Below, one piece after another: positions 36,232-51,206 of a DNA stretch of 64,000 nt (position 1 is its first letter; every line of letters begins with the position of its first letter). This DNA is from Halictus rubicundus (taxonomy: Eukaryota > Arthropoda > Insecta > Hymenoptera > Halictidae), in the NCBI RefSeq assembly GCF_050948215.1, contig NW_027488929.1:62001-126000 (forward strand), given 5' to 3'. The notes beneath the pieces are model-generated. The model had not been told where the DNA came from. It did not search any database and worked only from the letters and a program-made list of their open reading frames with translations. The position numbers and the translations under genes were made by a program.

Positions 36232-39200
36232 GATAGAGGATACGATAGGATAGAGGATAGGATATGATAGAGGATAGGATAGGATACATAATAGCATTCA
36301 GGATAGGATAGGATAGAGGATATTATAGGATAGACGATTGGATAGGATAGAGGATAGGATAGGATTGAGGATAGGATAGGATAGAGGATAAGATAGGATA
36401 GAGGATAGGATAGGCTAGAGGATAGGATAGGATAGAGGATAGGATAGGATAGAGGATAGGATAGGATAGAGGATAGAATAGGATAGAGGATAGGATAGGA
36501 AAGAGGATAGGATAGTACAGAGGATAGGATAGTACAGAGGATAGGATAGGATAGAGGATTGGATAGGATAGAGGATATTATAGGATAAAGGATAGGATAG
36601 GATACAGGATAGGATAGGATAGAGGATACGATAGGATAGAGGATAGGATAGGACAAACGGTAGGATAGGATTGAGGATAGGATAGGATGGAGGATAGGAT
36701 AGGAAAGAGGATAGGATAGGGGATTGGATAGTATACAGGATAGGATAGGATAGACGATATGATAGGATAGAGGATGGGATAGGATATAGGATACAATAGG
36801 ATAGAGGATAGGATAGGAAAGAGGATAGGATAGTACAGAGGATAGGATAGTACAGAGGATAGGATAGTATAGAGGATTGGATAGGATAGAGGATATTATA
36901 GGATAAAGGATAGGATAGGATACAGGATAGGATAGGATAGAGGATACGATAGGATAGAGGATAGGATAGGACAAACGGTAGGATAGGATAGAGGATACGA
37001 TAGGATAGAGGATAGGATAGGATAGAGGATAGGATAGGATAGAGGATAGGATAGGATAGAGGATAGGATAGGATAGAGGATTGGATAGGATAGAGGATAT
37101 TATAGGATAAAGGATAGGATAGGATAGAGGATGGGATAGGATAGAGGATAGGATAGAGGATTGGATAGGATAGAGGACTGGATAGGATAGAGGATATTAT
37201 AGAATAGAGGAATGGATAGGATAGAGGATTGGATAGAATAGAGGATATTATAGGATAAAGGATAGGATAGGATACAGGATGGGATAGGATAGAGGATAGG
37301 ATAGAGGATAGGATAGAGGATAGGATAGGATATAGGATAGGATAGGATATATGATATTATAGGATAGAGGATAGGATAAGATAGAGGATAGGATAGGATA
37401 GAGGATGGGATAGGATAGAGGATAGGATAGAGGATTGGATAGGATAGAGGACTGGATAGGATAGAGGATATTATAGAATAGAGGAATGGATAGGATAGAG
37501 GATTGGATAGAATAGAGGATATTATAGGATAAAGGATAGGATAGGATACAGGATGGGATAGGATAGAGGATAGGATAGAGGATAGGATAGAGGATAGGAT
37601 AGGATATAGGATAGGATAGGATATATGATATTATAGGATAGAGGATAGGATAGGATAGAGGATAGGATAGGATAGAGGATAGGATAGGATAGAGGATGGG
37701 ATAGGATAGAGGATACAATAGGATAGAGGATAGGATAGGATAGAGGATATTTTAGGGTAGAGGATAGGATAGGATAGAGGATAGGATAGCATAGAGGATA
37801 GGATAGGATTGAGGATACGATAGGATAGGATAGAGGATAGGTTAGGATAGAGGATAGGATAGACTAGAGGATAGGATAGGATAGAGGATAGGATAGGATA
37901 GAGGATAGGATATCATAGGGATACGATAGGATAGAGGATAGGATAGGATAGAGGACAGGATAGGATAGAGGATAGGATAGGATAGAAAATAGGATAGGAT
38001 AGAGGATAGGATAGGGTATAGGATAGGATAGGATATATGATATTATAGGATAGAGGATAGGATAGGATAGAGGATAGGGTAGGATATATGATATTATAGG
38101 ATAGAGGATAGGTTAGGATAGAGGATAGGATAGGCTAGAGGATAGGATAGGATAGAGGATAGGATAGGATAGAGGATAGGATAGGATTGAGGATAGGATA
38201 GGATAGGATAGAGGATAGGATAGGATAGAGGATAGGATAGGCTAGAGGATAGGATAGGATAGAGGATAGGATAGGATAGAGGATAGGATAGGATAGAGGA
38301 TAGGATAGGATATAGGATAGGATAGGATATATGATATTATAGGATAGAGGATAGGATAGGATAGAGGATAGGACAGGATATATGATATTATAGGATAGAG
38401 GATAGGATAGGATAGAGGATAGGATAGGATAGAGGATAGGATAGGATAGAGGATAGGATAGGATAGAGGATAGGATAGGATAGAGGATAGGATAGGATAT
38501 AGGATAGGATAGGATATATGATATTATAGGATAGAGGATAGGATAGGATAGAGGATAGGATAGGATATATGATATTATAGGATAGAGGATAGGATAGGAT
38601 AGAGGATAGGGTAGGATATATGATATTATAGGATAGAGGAATGGATAGGATAGAGGATGGGATAGGATAGAGGATACAATAGGATAGAGGATAGGATAGG
38701 AAAGAGGATAGGATAGTATAGAGGATAGGATAGGATAGAGGATTGGATAGGATAGAGGATTGGATAGGATACATAATAGCATTCAGGATAGGAAAGGATA
38801 GAGGATATTATAGGATAGACGATTGGATAGGATAGAGGATAGGATAGGATTGAGGATAGAGGATAGGATAGGATATAGGATAGGATAGTATATATGATAT
38901 TATAGGATAGAGGACAGGATAGGATATATGATATTATAGGATAGAGGATAGGGTAGGATATATGATATTATAGGATAGAGGATAGGATAGGATAGAGGAT
39001 AGGATAGGACAAACGGTAGTATAGGATAGAGGATAGAATAGGAAATGATAGGATAGGATACGGGATAGGATAGGATTCAGGATAGGATAGGGGATTGGAT
39101 AGGATTGAGGATAGGATAGAATAGAGGATAGGATAGGATAGAGGATAGGATAGGATAGAGGATAGGAGGAGATTGAGGATAGGATAAGGGATTGGATAGG

Positions 39201-39641
39201 ATAGAGGATAGGATAGGATAGAGGATATTATAGGATAGAGGATAGGATAGGATAGAGGATGGGATAGGATAGAGGATACAATAGGATAGAGGATAGGATA
39301 GGATAGAGGATAGGACAGGATAGAGGATTGAATAGGATAGAGGATATTTTAGGGTAGAGGATAGGATAGGATAGAGGATAGGATAGAGGATTGGATAGGA
39401 TAGAGGATATCATAGGATAGACGATTGGATAGGATAGAGGGTAGGATAGGATTGAGGATAGGATAGGATAGCATAGAGGATAGGATAGGATAGAGGATAG
39501 GATAGGCTAGAGGATAGGATAGGATAGAGGATAGGATAGGATAGAGGATAGGATAGGATAGAGGATAGGATAGGACAAACGGTAGGATAGGATAGAGGAT
39601 ACGATAGGATAGAGGATAGGATAGGATAGAGGATATTATAG
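36232..39641 (+). repeat. 3.1-3.4-kb higher-order satellite repeat, copy B
   Basis: Second tandem copy, total period 3410 bp. It contains an internal tandem duplication of 274 bp: the marker GAGGACTGG occurs at about 37174 and again at about 37448, while copies A and C have it once. Apart from this, few substitutions separate B from C. Confidence 0.87.
37107..37654 (+). repeat. 274-bp tandem duplication inside copy B
   Basis: The order ATAAAGGATAGG, GATGGGATAGG, GGACTGG, AGAATAGAGGAATGG is repeated once at a 274-bp offset. Only copy B has it, so it arose after the three copies formed, or was lost from the others. Exact limits are approximate. Confidence 0.75.
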
Positions 39642-42600
39642 GATAGAGGATACGATAGGATAGAGGATAGGATATGATAGAGGATAGGATAGGATACATA
39701 ATAGCATTCAGGATAGGATAGGATAGAGGATATTATAGGATAGACGATTGGATAGGATAGAGGATAGGATAGGATTGAGGATAGGATAGGATAGAGGATA
39801 AGATAGGATAGAGGATAGGATAGGCTAGAGGATAGGATAGGATAGAGGATAGGATAGGATAGAGGATAGGATAGGATAGAGGATAGAATAGGATAGAGGA
39901 TAGGATAGGAAAGAGGATAGGATAGTACAGAGGATAGGATAGTACAGAGGATAGGATAGGATAGAGGATTGGATAGGATAGAGGATATTATAGGATAAAG
40001 GATAGGATAGGATACAGGATAGGATAGGATAGAGGATACGATAGGATAGAGGATAGGATAGGACAAACGGTAGGATAGGATTGAGGATAGGATAGGATGG
40101 AGGATAGGATAGGAAAGAGGATAGGATAGGGGATTGGATAGTATACAGGATAGGATAGGATAGACGATATGATAGGATAGAGGATGGGATAGGATATAGG
40201 ATACAATAGGATAGAGGATAGGATAGGAAAGAGGATAGGATAGTACAGAGGATAGGATAGTACAGAGGATAGGATAGTATAGAGGATTGGATAGGATAGA
40301 GGATATTATAGGATAAAGGATAGGATAGGATACAGGATAGGATAGGATAGAGGATACGATAGGATAGAGGATAGGATAGGACAAACGGTAGGATAGGATA
40401 GAGGATACGATAGGATAGAGGATAGGATAGGATAGAGGATAGGATAGGATAGAGGATAGGATAGGATAGAGGATAGGATAGGATAGAGGATTGGATAGGA
40501 TAGAGGATATTATAGGATAAAGGATAGGATAGGATAGAGGATGGGATAGGATAGAGGATAGGATAGAGGATTGGATAGGATAGAGGACTGGATAGGATAG
40601 AGGATATTATAGAATAGAGGAATGGATAGGATAGAGGATTGGATAGAATAGAGGATATTATAGGATAAAGGATAGGATAGGATACAGGATGGGATAGGAT
40701 AGAGGATAGGATAGAGGATAGGATAGAGGATAGGATAGGATATAGGATAGGATAGGATATATGATATTATAGGATAGAGGATAGGATAAGATAGAGGATA
40801 GGATAGGATAGAGGATAGGATAGGATAGAGGATGGGATAGGATAGAGGATACAATAGGATAGAGGATAGGATAGGATAGAGGATATTTTAGGGTAGAGGA
40901 TAGGATAGGATAGAGGATAGGATAGCATGGAGGATAGGATAGGATTGAGGATAGGATAGGATAGGATAGAGGATAGGTTAGGATAGAGGATAGGATAGAC
41001 TAGAGGATAGGATAGGATAGAGGATAGGATAGGATAGAGGATAGGATATCATAGGGATACGATAGGATAGAGGATAGGATAGGATAGAGGACAGGATAGG
41101 ATAGAGGATAGGATAGGATAGAAAATAGGATAGGATAGAGGATAGGATAGGGTATAGGATAGGATAGGATATATGATATTATAGGATAGAGGATAGGATA
41201 GGATAGAGGATAGGGTAGGATATATGATATTATAGGATAGAGGATAGGTTAGGATAGAGGATAGGATAGGCTAGAGGATAGGATAGGATAGAGGATAGGA
41301 TAGGATAGAGGATAGGATAGGATTGAGGATAGGATAGGATAGGATAGAGGATAGGATAGGATAGAGGATAGGATAGGCTAGAGGATAGGATAGGATAGAG
41401 GATAGGATAGGATAGAGGATAGGATAGGATAGAGGATAGGATAGGATATAGGATAGGATAGGATATATGATATTATAGGATAGAGGATAGGATAGGATAG
41501 AGGATAGGACAGGATATATGATATTATAGGATAGAGGATAGGATAGGATAGAGGATAGGATAGGATAGAGGATAGGATAGGATAGAGGATAGGATAGGAT
41601 AGAGGATAGGATAGGATAGAGGATAGGATAGGATATAGGATAGGATAGGATATATGATATTATAGGATAGAGGATAGGATAGGATAGAGGATAGGATAGG
41701 ATATATGATATTATAGGATAGAGGATAGGATAGGATAGAGGATAGGGTAGGATATATGATATTATAGGATAGAGGAATGGATAGGATAGAGGATGGGATA
41801 GGATAGAGGATACAATAGGATAGAGGATAGGATAGGAAAGAGGATAGGATAGTATAGAGGATAGGATAGGATAGAGGATTGGATAGGATAGAGGATTGGA
41901 TAGGATACATAATAGCATTCAGGATAGGAAAGGATAGAGGATATTATAGGATAGACGATTGGATAGGATAGAGGATAGGATAGGATTGAGGATAGAGGAT
42001 AGGATAGGATATAGGATAGGATAGGATATATGATATTATAGGATAGAGGACAGGATAGGATATATGATATTATAGGATAGAGGATAGGGTAGGATATATG
42101 ATATTATAGGATAGAGGATAGGATAGGATAGAGGATAGGATAGGACAAACGGTAGTATAGGATAGAGGATAGAATAGGAAATGATAGGATAGGATACGGG
42201 ATAGGATAGGATTCAGGATAGGATAGGGGATTGGATAGGATTGAGGATAGGATAGAATAGAGGATAGGATAGGATAGAGGATAGGATAGGATAGAGGATA
42301 GGAGGAGATTGAGGATAGGATAAGGGATTGGATAGGATAGAGGATAGGATAGGATAGAGGATATTATAGGATAGAGGATAGGATAGGATAGAGGATGGGA
42401 TAGGATAGAGGATACAATAGGATAGAGGATAGGATAGGATAGAGGATAGGACAGGATAGAGGATTGAATAGGATAGAGGATATTTTAGGGTAGAGGATAG
42501 GATAGGATAGAGGATAGGATAGAGGATTGGATAGGATAGAGGATATCATAGGATAGACGATTGGATAGGATAGAGGATAGGATAGGATTGAGGATAGGAT

Positions 42601-42694
42601 AGGATAGCATAGAGGATAGGATAGGATAGAGGATAGGATAGGCTAGAGGATAGGATAGGATAGAGGATAGGATAGGATAGAGGATAGGATAGGA
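39642..42694 (+). repeat. 3.1-3.4-kb higher-order satellite repeat, copy C, slightly truncated
   Basis: Third copy, at offset 3410 bp from B in its first part and 3136 bp after the region where B has its extra 274 bp. It departs from B near 42695, about 84 bp before a full unit. The period of 3136 bp is probably the unmodified one. Confidence 0.83.
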
Positions 42695-45600
42695 TATAGG
42701 ATAGGATAGGATATATGATATTATAGGATAGAGGATAGGATAGGATATATGATATTATAGGATAGAGGATAGGATAGGATAGAGGATAGGGTAGGATATA
42801 TGGTATTATAGGATAGAGGATAGGATAGGATAGAGGATAGGGTAGGATATATGATATTATAGGATAGAGGATAGGATAGGACAGAGGATAGGATAGGACA
42901 AACGGTAGTATAGGATAGAGGATAGAATAGGATAGGATAGGATAGGATACGGGATAGTATAGGATTCAGGATAGGATAGGGGATTGGATAGGATAGAGGA
43001 GTGAAATAGGATAGAGGATAGGATAGGATAGGGGATAGGATAGGATTGAGGATAGGATAGGATAGAGGATAGGATAGGATAGAGGATAGGCTAGGACAGA
43101 GGATTGGATAGGATAGAGGATATTATAGGATAGAGGATAGGATAGGACAAACGGTAGTATAGGATACAGGATAGAATAGGATAGGATAGGATAGGATACG
43201 GGATAGGATAGGATAGAGGATAGGATAGGATAGAGGATAGAATAGGATAGAGGATAGGATAGGAAAGAGGATAGGATAGGATAGGATAGAGGATTGGATA
43301 GGATAGAGGATATTATAGGATAGAGGATAGGATAAGATTGAGGATAGGATAGGGGATTGGATAGGATAGAGGATAGGATAGGATAGAGGATATTATAGGA
43401 TAGACGATAGGATAGGATAGAGGATAGGACAGGATAGAGGATACGATAGGATAGAGGATAGGATAGGATAGAGGATAGGATAGGATAGAGGATTGAATAG
43501 GATAGACGATATTATAGGATACAGGATAGGATAGGATAGGGGATAGGATAGGATTGAGGATAGGATAGGATACAGGATAGGATAGAATAGAGGATAGGAT
43601 AGGATAGAGGATAGGATAGGATAGAGGATAGGATAGAGGATTGGATAGGATAGAGGATATTATAGAATAGAGGAATGGATAGGATAGAGGATTGGATAGG
43701 ATAGAGGATATCATAGTATAGACGATTGGATAGGATAGAGGATAGGATAGGATTGAGGATAGGATAGGATAGCATAGAGGATAGGATAGGATAGAGGATA
43801 GGATAGGATAGAGGATGGGATAGGATAGAGGATGCAATAGGATAGAGGATAGGATAGGATATAGGATAGAATAGGATAGAGGATAGGATAGGAAAGAGGA
43901 TAGGATAGTATAGAGGATAGGCTAGGATAGAGGATTGGATAGGATAGAGGATATTATAGGATAGAGGATAGGATAGGACAAACGGTAGTATAGGATACAG
44001 GATAGAATAGGATAGGATAGGATAGGATACGGGATAGGATAGGATTCATTATAGGATAGGGGATTGGATAGGATAGATGAGTGAAATAGGATAGAGGATA
44101 GGATAGGATAGGGTATAGGATAGGATTGAGGATAGGATAGGATAGAGGATAGGATAGGATAGAGGATAGGATAGGATAGAGGATAGGATAGGATAGATTA
44201 TAGGATAGGATAGAGGATAGGATAGGGGATTGGATAGGATACAGGATAGGATAGGATAGACGATAGGATACGGGACTGGATAGGATAGACGATAGGATAG
44301 GATAGAGGATATTATAGGATAGAGGTTAGGATAGTATAGAGGATAGGATAGAGGACAGGATAGAGGATTGGATAGTATAGAGGATATTTTAGGGTAGAGG
44401 ATAGGATAGGATAGAGGATAGGATAGGATAGAGGATAGGATAGGATAGAGGATAGGATAGGATAGAGGATAGGATAGGATAGAGGATGGGATAGGATAGA
44501 GGATACAATAGGATAGAGGATAGGATAGGATAGAGGATAGAATAGGATAGAGGATAGGATAGGAAAGAGGATAGGATAGGATAGAGGATTGGATAGGATA
44601 CATAATAGCATTCAGGATAGGATAGGACAGAGGATATTATAGGATAGACGATTGGATAGGATAGAGGATAGGATAGGATTGAGGATAGGATAGGATAGGA
44701 TAGTTGATAGGTTAGGATTGAGGATAGGATAGGCTACAGGATAGGATAGGATAGAGGATAGGATAGGATAGAGGATGGGATAGGATAGAGGATACAATAG
44801 GATAGAGGATAGGATAGGATAGAGGATAGGATAGGAAAGAGGATAGGATAGTATAGAGGATAGGATAGGATAGAGGATTCGATAGGATAGAGGATATTAT
44901 AGGATAGAGGATAGGATAGGATACAGGATAGGATAGGATAGAGGATACGATAGGATAGAGGATAGGATAGGATAGAGGATAGGATAGGACAAACGGTAGG
45001 ATAGCATTGAGGATAGGATAGGATGGAGAATAGGATAGGATAGAGGATATTATAGGATAGAGGTTAGGATAGGATAGAGGATAGGGTAGGATATATGATA
45101 TTATAGGATAGAGGATAGGATAGGGTAGAGGATAGGATAGCACAAACGGTAGTATACGATAGAAGAGAATAGGATAGGATAGGATAAGATACGGGATAGG
45201 ATAGGATTCAGGATAGGATAGGGTATTGCATAGGATAGAGGAGTGAAATAGGATAGAGGATAGGATAGGATAGGGGATAGGATAGGATTGAGGATAGGAT
45301 AGGACAAACGGTAGAATAGGATAGAGGATAGGATAGGACAAACGGTAGAATAGGATAGAGGATAGGATAGGCTATAGGATAGGATAGGATAGGGGATAGG
45401 ATAGGATTGAGGATAGGATATGATAGAGGATAGGATAGAGGATAGGATAGGATAGAGGATAGGATAGGATAGAGGATTGCATAGGATAGAGGATATAATA
45501 GGATAGAGGATAGGATAGGATAGAGGATTGCATAGGATAGAGGATATAATAGGATAGAGGATAGGATATGATTGAGGATAGGATAGGGGATTGGATAGGA

Positions 45601-46200
45601 TAGAGGATAGGATAGGATAGAGGATATTATAGGAAAGACGATAGGATAGGATAGAGGATAGGATATCATAGGGATACGATAGGATAGAGGATAGGATAGG
45701 ATAGAGGACAGGATAGGACAGGTGATAGGATAGGATAGAGGATAGGATAGGATAGATTATAGCATAGGATAGAGGATAGGATAGGGGATTGGATAGGATA
45801 CAGGATAGGATAGGATAGACGATAGGATACGGGATTGGATAGGATAGAGGATAGGATAGGATAGAGGATATTATAGGATAGAGGTTAGGATAGGATAGAG
45901 GATAGGATAGGATAGAGGACAGGATAGGATAGAAGATAGGATAGGATACAGGATAGGATAGGATAGTGAATAGGATAGGATAGAGGATATTATAGGAAAG
46001 AGGATAGGATAGGATAGAGGATTGGATAGGATAGAGGATATTATAGGATAGAGGATAGGATAAGATTGAGGATAGGATAGGGGATTGGATAGGATACAGG
46101 AAAGGATAGACTTGAGGATAGATGATAGGATAGGATAGAGGATTGGATAGGATACAGGATAGGATAGGATAGAGGATAGGATAGGATAGTGGATAGGATA
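42695..46200 (+). repeat. Rearranged satellite after the triplicated block
   Basis: Degenerate satellite with shuffled fragments of the preceding higher-order unit, including repeated pieces with GACAAACGGTAGTATAGGAT (for example near 42898, 43147 and 43978) and GGAGTGAAATAGG or GATGAGTGAAATAGG. The last GACAAACGG boxes noticed in the window are at about 45302 and 45335. No gene was found. Confidence 0.8.
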
Positions 46201-46679
46201 GGATAGAGGATTGGATAGGATAGAGGATAGATGATAGGATAAGATAGAGGATTGGATAGGATTCAGGATAGGATAGGATAGAGGATAGGATAGGGGATTT
46301 GATAGGATAGAGGATAGGATAGGATAGAAGATAGGATAGGATAGAGGATAGGATAGAGGATAGGATAGGATAGAGGATAGGATAGGATAGAGGATAGGAT
46401 AGGATAGTGGATAGGATAGGATAGAGGATTGGATAGGATAGAGGATAGATGATAGGATAAGATAGAGGATTGGATAGGATACAGGATAGGATAGGATAGA
46501 GGATAGGATAGGGGATTTGATAGGATAGAGGATAGGATAGGATAGAAGATAGGATAGGATAGAGGATAGGATAGAGGATAGGATAGGATAGAGGATAGGA
46601 TAGGATAGAGGATAGGATAGGATAGAGGATAGTATAGGATAGAGGATAGGATAGGATATAGGATAGGATAGGATAGAGG

Positions 46680-48130
46680 ATAGGATAGACGATATTATAG
46701 GATAGAGGATAGGATAGGATAGAGGATAGGTTGGGATAGAGGATAGGATAGAGGATAGGATAGAGGATAGAGGATAGGATAGGATAGAGGATAGGTTGGG
46801 ATAGAGGATAGGATAGAGGATAGGATAGAGGATAGAGGATAGGATAGGATAGAGGATAGGATAGGATAGGATAGAGGATAGGATAGGATAGAGGATAGGA
46901 TAGGATAGAGGATAGGATAGGATAGAGGATAGGATAGGATAGAGAATAGGCTAGGATAGAGGATAGGATAGGATAGTGGATAGGATAGGATAGAGGATAG
47001 GATAGGATAGAGGATAGGATAGGATAGAGGATAGGATAGGATAGAGGATAGGATAGGATAGAGGATAGGATAGGATAGAGGATAGGATAGGATAGAGGAT
47101 AGGATAGGATAGAGGATAGGATAGACGATATTATAGGATAGAGGATAGGATAGGATAGAGGATAGGATGGGATAGAGGATAGGATAGAGGATAGGATAGA
47201 GGATAGAGGATAGGATAGGATAGAGGATAGGATAGGATAGAGGATAGGATAGGATACAGGATAGGATAGGATAGAGGATAGGATAGGATAGAGGATAGGA
47301 TAGGATAGAGGATAGGATAGGATAGAGGATAGGATAGGATAGAGGATAGGATAAGATAGAGGATAGGATAGGATAGAGGATAGGATAGGATAGAGGATAG
47401 GATAGGATAGAGGATAGAGGATAGGATAGGATAGAGGATAGGATAGGATAGAGGATAGGATAGGATAGAGGATAGGATAGGATAGAGGATAGTATAGGAT
47501 AGAGGATAGGATAGGATATAGGATAGGATAGGATAGAGGATATTATAGGATAGAGGATAGGATAGGATACAGGATAGGATAGGATAGACGATAGGATAGG
47601 GGATTTGATAGGATAGATGATAGCTTAGGATAGAGGATAGGATAGAGGATAGGATAGAGGATAGGATAGGATAGAGGATAGGATAGGATAGAGGATAGGA
47701 TAGGATAGAGGATAGGATAGGATAGAGGATAGGATAGGAGAGAGGATAGGATAGGATAGAGGATAGGATAGGATAGAGGATAGGATAGGATAGAGGATAG
47801 GATAGGATAGAGGATAGGATAGGATAGAGGATAGGATAGGATAGAGGATAGGATAGGATAGAGGATAGGATAGGATAGAGGATAGGATAGGATAGAGGAT
47901 AGAGGATAGGATAGGATAGAGGATAGAGGATAGGATAGAGGATAGGATAGGATAGAGGATAGGATAGGATAGAAGATAGTATAGGATAGAGGATAGGATA
48001 GGATATAGGATAGGATAGGATAAAGGATAATATAGGATAGAGGATAGGATAGGATACAGGATAGGATAGGATAGACGATAGGATAGGGGATTTGATAGGA
48101 TAGATGATAGCTTAGGATAGAGCATAGGAT
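46680..48130 (+). repeat. Short nested duplications at the start of the homogeneous block
   Basis: GGTTGGGATAGAGG followed by consecutive GGATAGA heptamers recurs at about 46727 and 46795 and, with a change, near 47164. AGACGATATTATAGG recurs at about 46688 and 47115. A segment with GGGGATTTGATAGG and GATGATAGCTTAGG recurs near 47590 and 48080. Offsets vary, so several events are layered. Confidence 0.7.
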
Positions 48131-51100
48131 AGAGGATAGGATAGAGAATAGGTTAGGATAGAGAGTAGGAACGGATAGATGATATTATAGGATAGAGGAT
48201 AGGATAGGATAGGGGATAGGATAGGATAGAGGATAGGATAGGATAGAGGATAGGATACGATAGAGGATTGGATAGAGGATATGATAGGATAGAGGATATT
48301 ATAGGATAGAGGATATGATAGGATAGTGGATAGGATAGGATAGAGGATTGGATAGGATAGAGGATAGAATAGGATAGAGGATAGGATAGAGGATAGGATA
48401 GAGGATAGGATAGGATAGAGGATAGGATAGGATAGGATAGAGGATAGGATAGGATAGAGGATAGAGGCTAGGATAGGATAGAGGATAGGATAGGATAGAG
48501 GATAGGATAGGATAGGATAGAGGATAGGAGAGGATAGAGGATAGGATAGTATAGACGATAGGATAGGATAGAGGATAGGATAGGATAGAGGATAGAGGAT
48601 AGGATAGGATAGAGGATAGGATAGGATAGAGGATAGGATAGGATAGAGGATAGGATAAGGGATAGGATAGGATAGACGATAGGATAGGATAGAGGATAGG
48701 ATAGGATAGAGGATAGGATAATATAGAGGATAGGATAGGATAGAGGATAGGATAGGATAGAGGATAGGATAGGATAGAGGATAGGATAGGATAGAGGATA
48801 GGATAGGATAGAGGATAGGATAGGGGATTTGATAGGATAGAGGATAGGATAGGATAGAAGATAGGATAGGATAGAGGATAGGGTAGGGGATTTGATAGGA
48901 TAGAGGATAGGATAGGATAGAAGATAGGATAGGATAGAGGATAGGATAGGATAGAGGATAGGATACGATAGAGGATTCGATAGAGGATATGATAGGATAG
49001 AGGATATTATAGGATAGAGGATATGATAGGATAGTGGATAGGATAGGATAGAGGATTGGATAGGATAGAGGATAGATGATAGGATAGGATAGAGGATAGG
49101 ATAGACGATAGGATATTATAGAGCATAGGATAGGATAGAGGATAGGATAGGATAGAGGATAGGATAGTATAGACGATAGGATAGGATAGAGGATAGGATA
49201 GGATAGAGGATAGGATAGGATAGAGGATAGGATAGGATAGAGGATAGATGATAGGATAGGATAGAGGATTGGATAGGATACAGGATAGGTTAGGATAGAG
49301 GATAGGATAAGGGATTTGATAGGATAGAGGATGGGATAGGATAGAAGATAGGATAGGATAGAGGATAGGATAGGATAGAGGATAGGATAGGATAGAGGAT
49401 AGGATAATATAGAGGATAGGATAGGATAGAGGATAGGATAGGATAGAGGATAGGATAGGATAGAGGATAGGATAGGATAGAGGATAGGATAGGATAGAGG
49501 ATAGGATAGGATAGAGGATAGGATAGGATAGAGGATAGGATAGGGGATTTGATAGGATAGACGATAGGATAGGATAGAAGATAGGATAGGATAGAGGATA
49601 CGACAGGATAGAGGATAGGATAGGGGATTTGATAGGATAGAGGATAGGATAGGATAGAAGATAGGATAGGGTAGAGGATACGATAGGATAGAGGATATGA
49701 TAGGGGATTTGATAGGGTAGATGATAGGGTATGATAATGGATAGGATAGAGGATAGGATAGACGATAGGATAGACGATAGGATAGGATACAGGATAGGAT
49801 AGGATAGAGGATAGGATAGGATAGAGGATAGGATAGGATAGAGGATAGGATAGGATAGAGGATAGGATAATATAGAGGATAGGATAGGATAGAGGATAGG
49901 ATAGGATAGAGGATAGGATAGGATAGAGGATAGGATAGGATAGAGGATAGGATAGGATAGAGGATAGGATAGGATAGAGGATAGGATAGGATAGAGGATA
50001 GGATAGGATAGAGGATAGGATAGGATAGAGGATAGGATAGGATAGAGGATAGGATAGGATAGAGGATAGGATAGGATAGAGGATAGGATAGGATAGAGGA
50101 TAGGATAGGATAGAGGATAGGATAGGATAGAGGATAGGATAGGATAGAGGATAGGATAGGATAGAAGATAGGTTAATATAGAGGATAGGATAGGATAGAG
50201 GATAGGATAGGATAGAGGATAGGATAGGGGATTTGATAGGATAGATGATAGGGTAGGATAGAGGATAGGATAGGATAGAGGATAGGATAGGATAGAGGAT
50301 AGGATAGGGGATTTGATAGGATAGAGGATAGGATAGGATAGAAGATAGGATAGGATAGAGGATACGACAGGATAGAGGATAGGATAGGGGATTTGATAGG
50401 ATAGATGATAGGGTAGGATAGAGGATAGGATAGGATAGAGGATAGGATAGGATAGAGGATAGGATAGGATAGAGGATAGGATAGGATAGAGGATAGGATA
50501 AGGGATAGGATAGGATAGACGATAGGATAGGATAGAGGATAGGATAGGATAGAGGATAGGATAGGATAGAGGATAGAATAATATAGAGGATAGGATAGGA
50601 TAGAGGATAGGATAGGATAGAGGATAGGATAGGATAGAGGATAGGATAGGGGATAGGATAGGATAGACGATAGGATAGGATAGAGGATAGGATAGGATAG
50701 ACTATAGGATAATATAGAGGATAGGATAGGATAGAGGATAGAGGATAGGATAGAGGATAGAGGATAGGATAGGATAGAGGATAGGATAGGATAGGATAGA
50801 GGATAGGATAGGATAGAGGATAGGATAGGATAGAGGATAGGATAGGATAGAGGATAGGATAAGGGATAGGATAGGATAGACGATAGGATAGGATAGAGGA
50901 TAGGATAGGATAGAGGATAGGATAATATAGAGGATAGGATAGGATAGAGGATAGGATAGGATAGAGGATAGGATAGGATAGAGGATAGGATAGGATAGAG
51001 GATAGGATAGGATAGAGGATAGGATAGGGGATTTGATAGGATAGAGGATAGGATAGGATAGAAGATAGGATAGGATAGAGGATAGGGTAGGGGATTTGAT

Positions 51101-51206
51101 AGGATAGAGGATAGGATAGGATAGAAGATAGGATAGGATAGAGGATAGGATAGGATAGAGGATAGGATACGATAGAGGATTGGATAGAGGATATGATAGG
51201 ATAGAG

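Larger units (their letters stand above)
21604..46200 (+). repeat. Diverged 17-bp satellite with nested higher-order repeats, second block
   Basis: Same orientation and core as the first block but more degenerate. Frequent variants are GGGGATTGGAT, TATATGATATTATAGG and GACAAACGGTAG; the GGGGATTTGATAGG variant was not noticed here. Several nested duplications are listed separately. No gene, RNA or further transposon insertion was found. Minus-strand open frames such as 24403-26094 (563 codons) are by-products of a stop-free C-rich strand. Confidence 0.92.
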
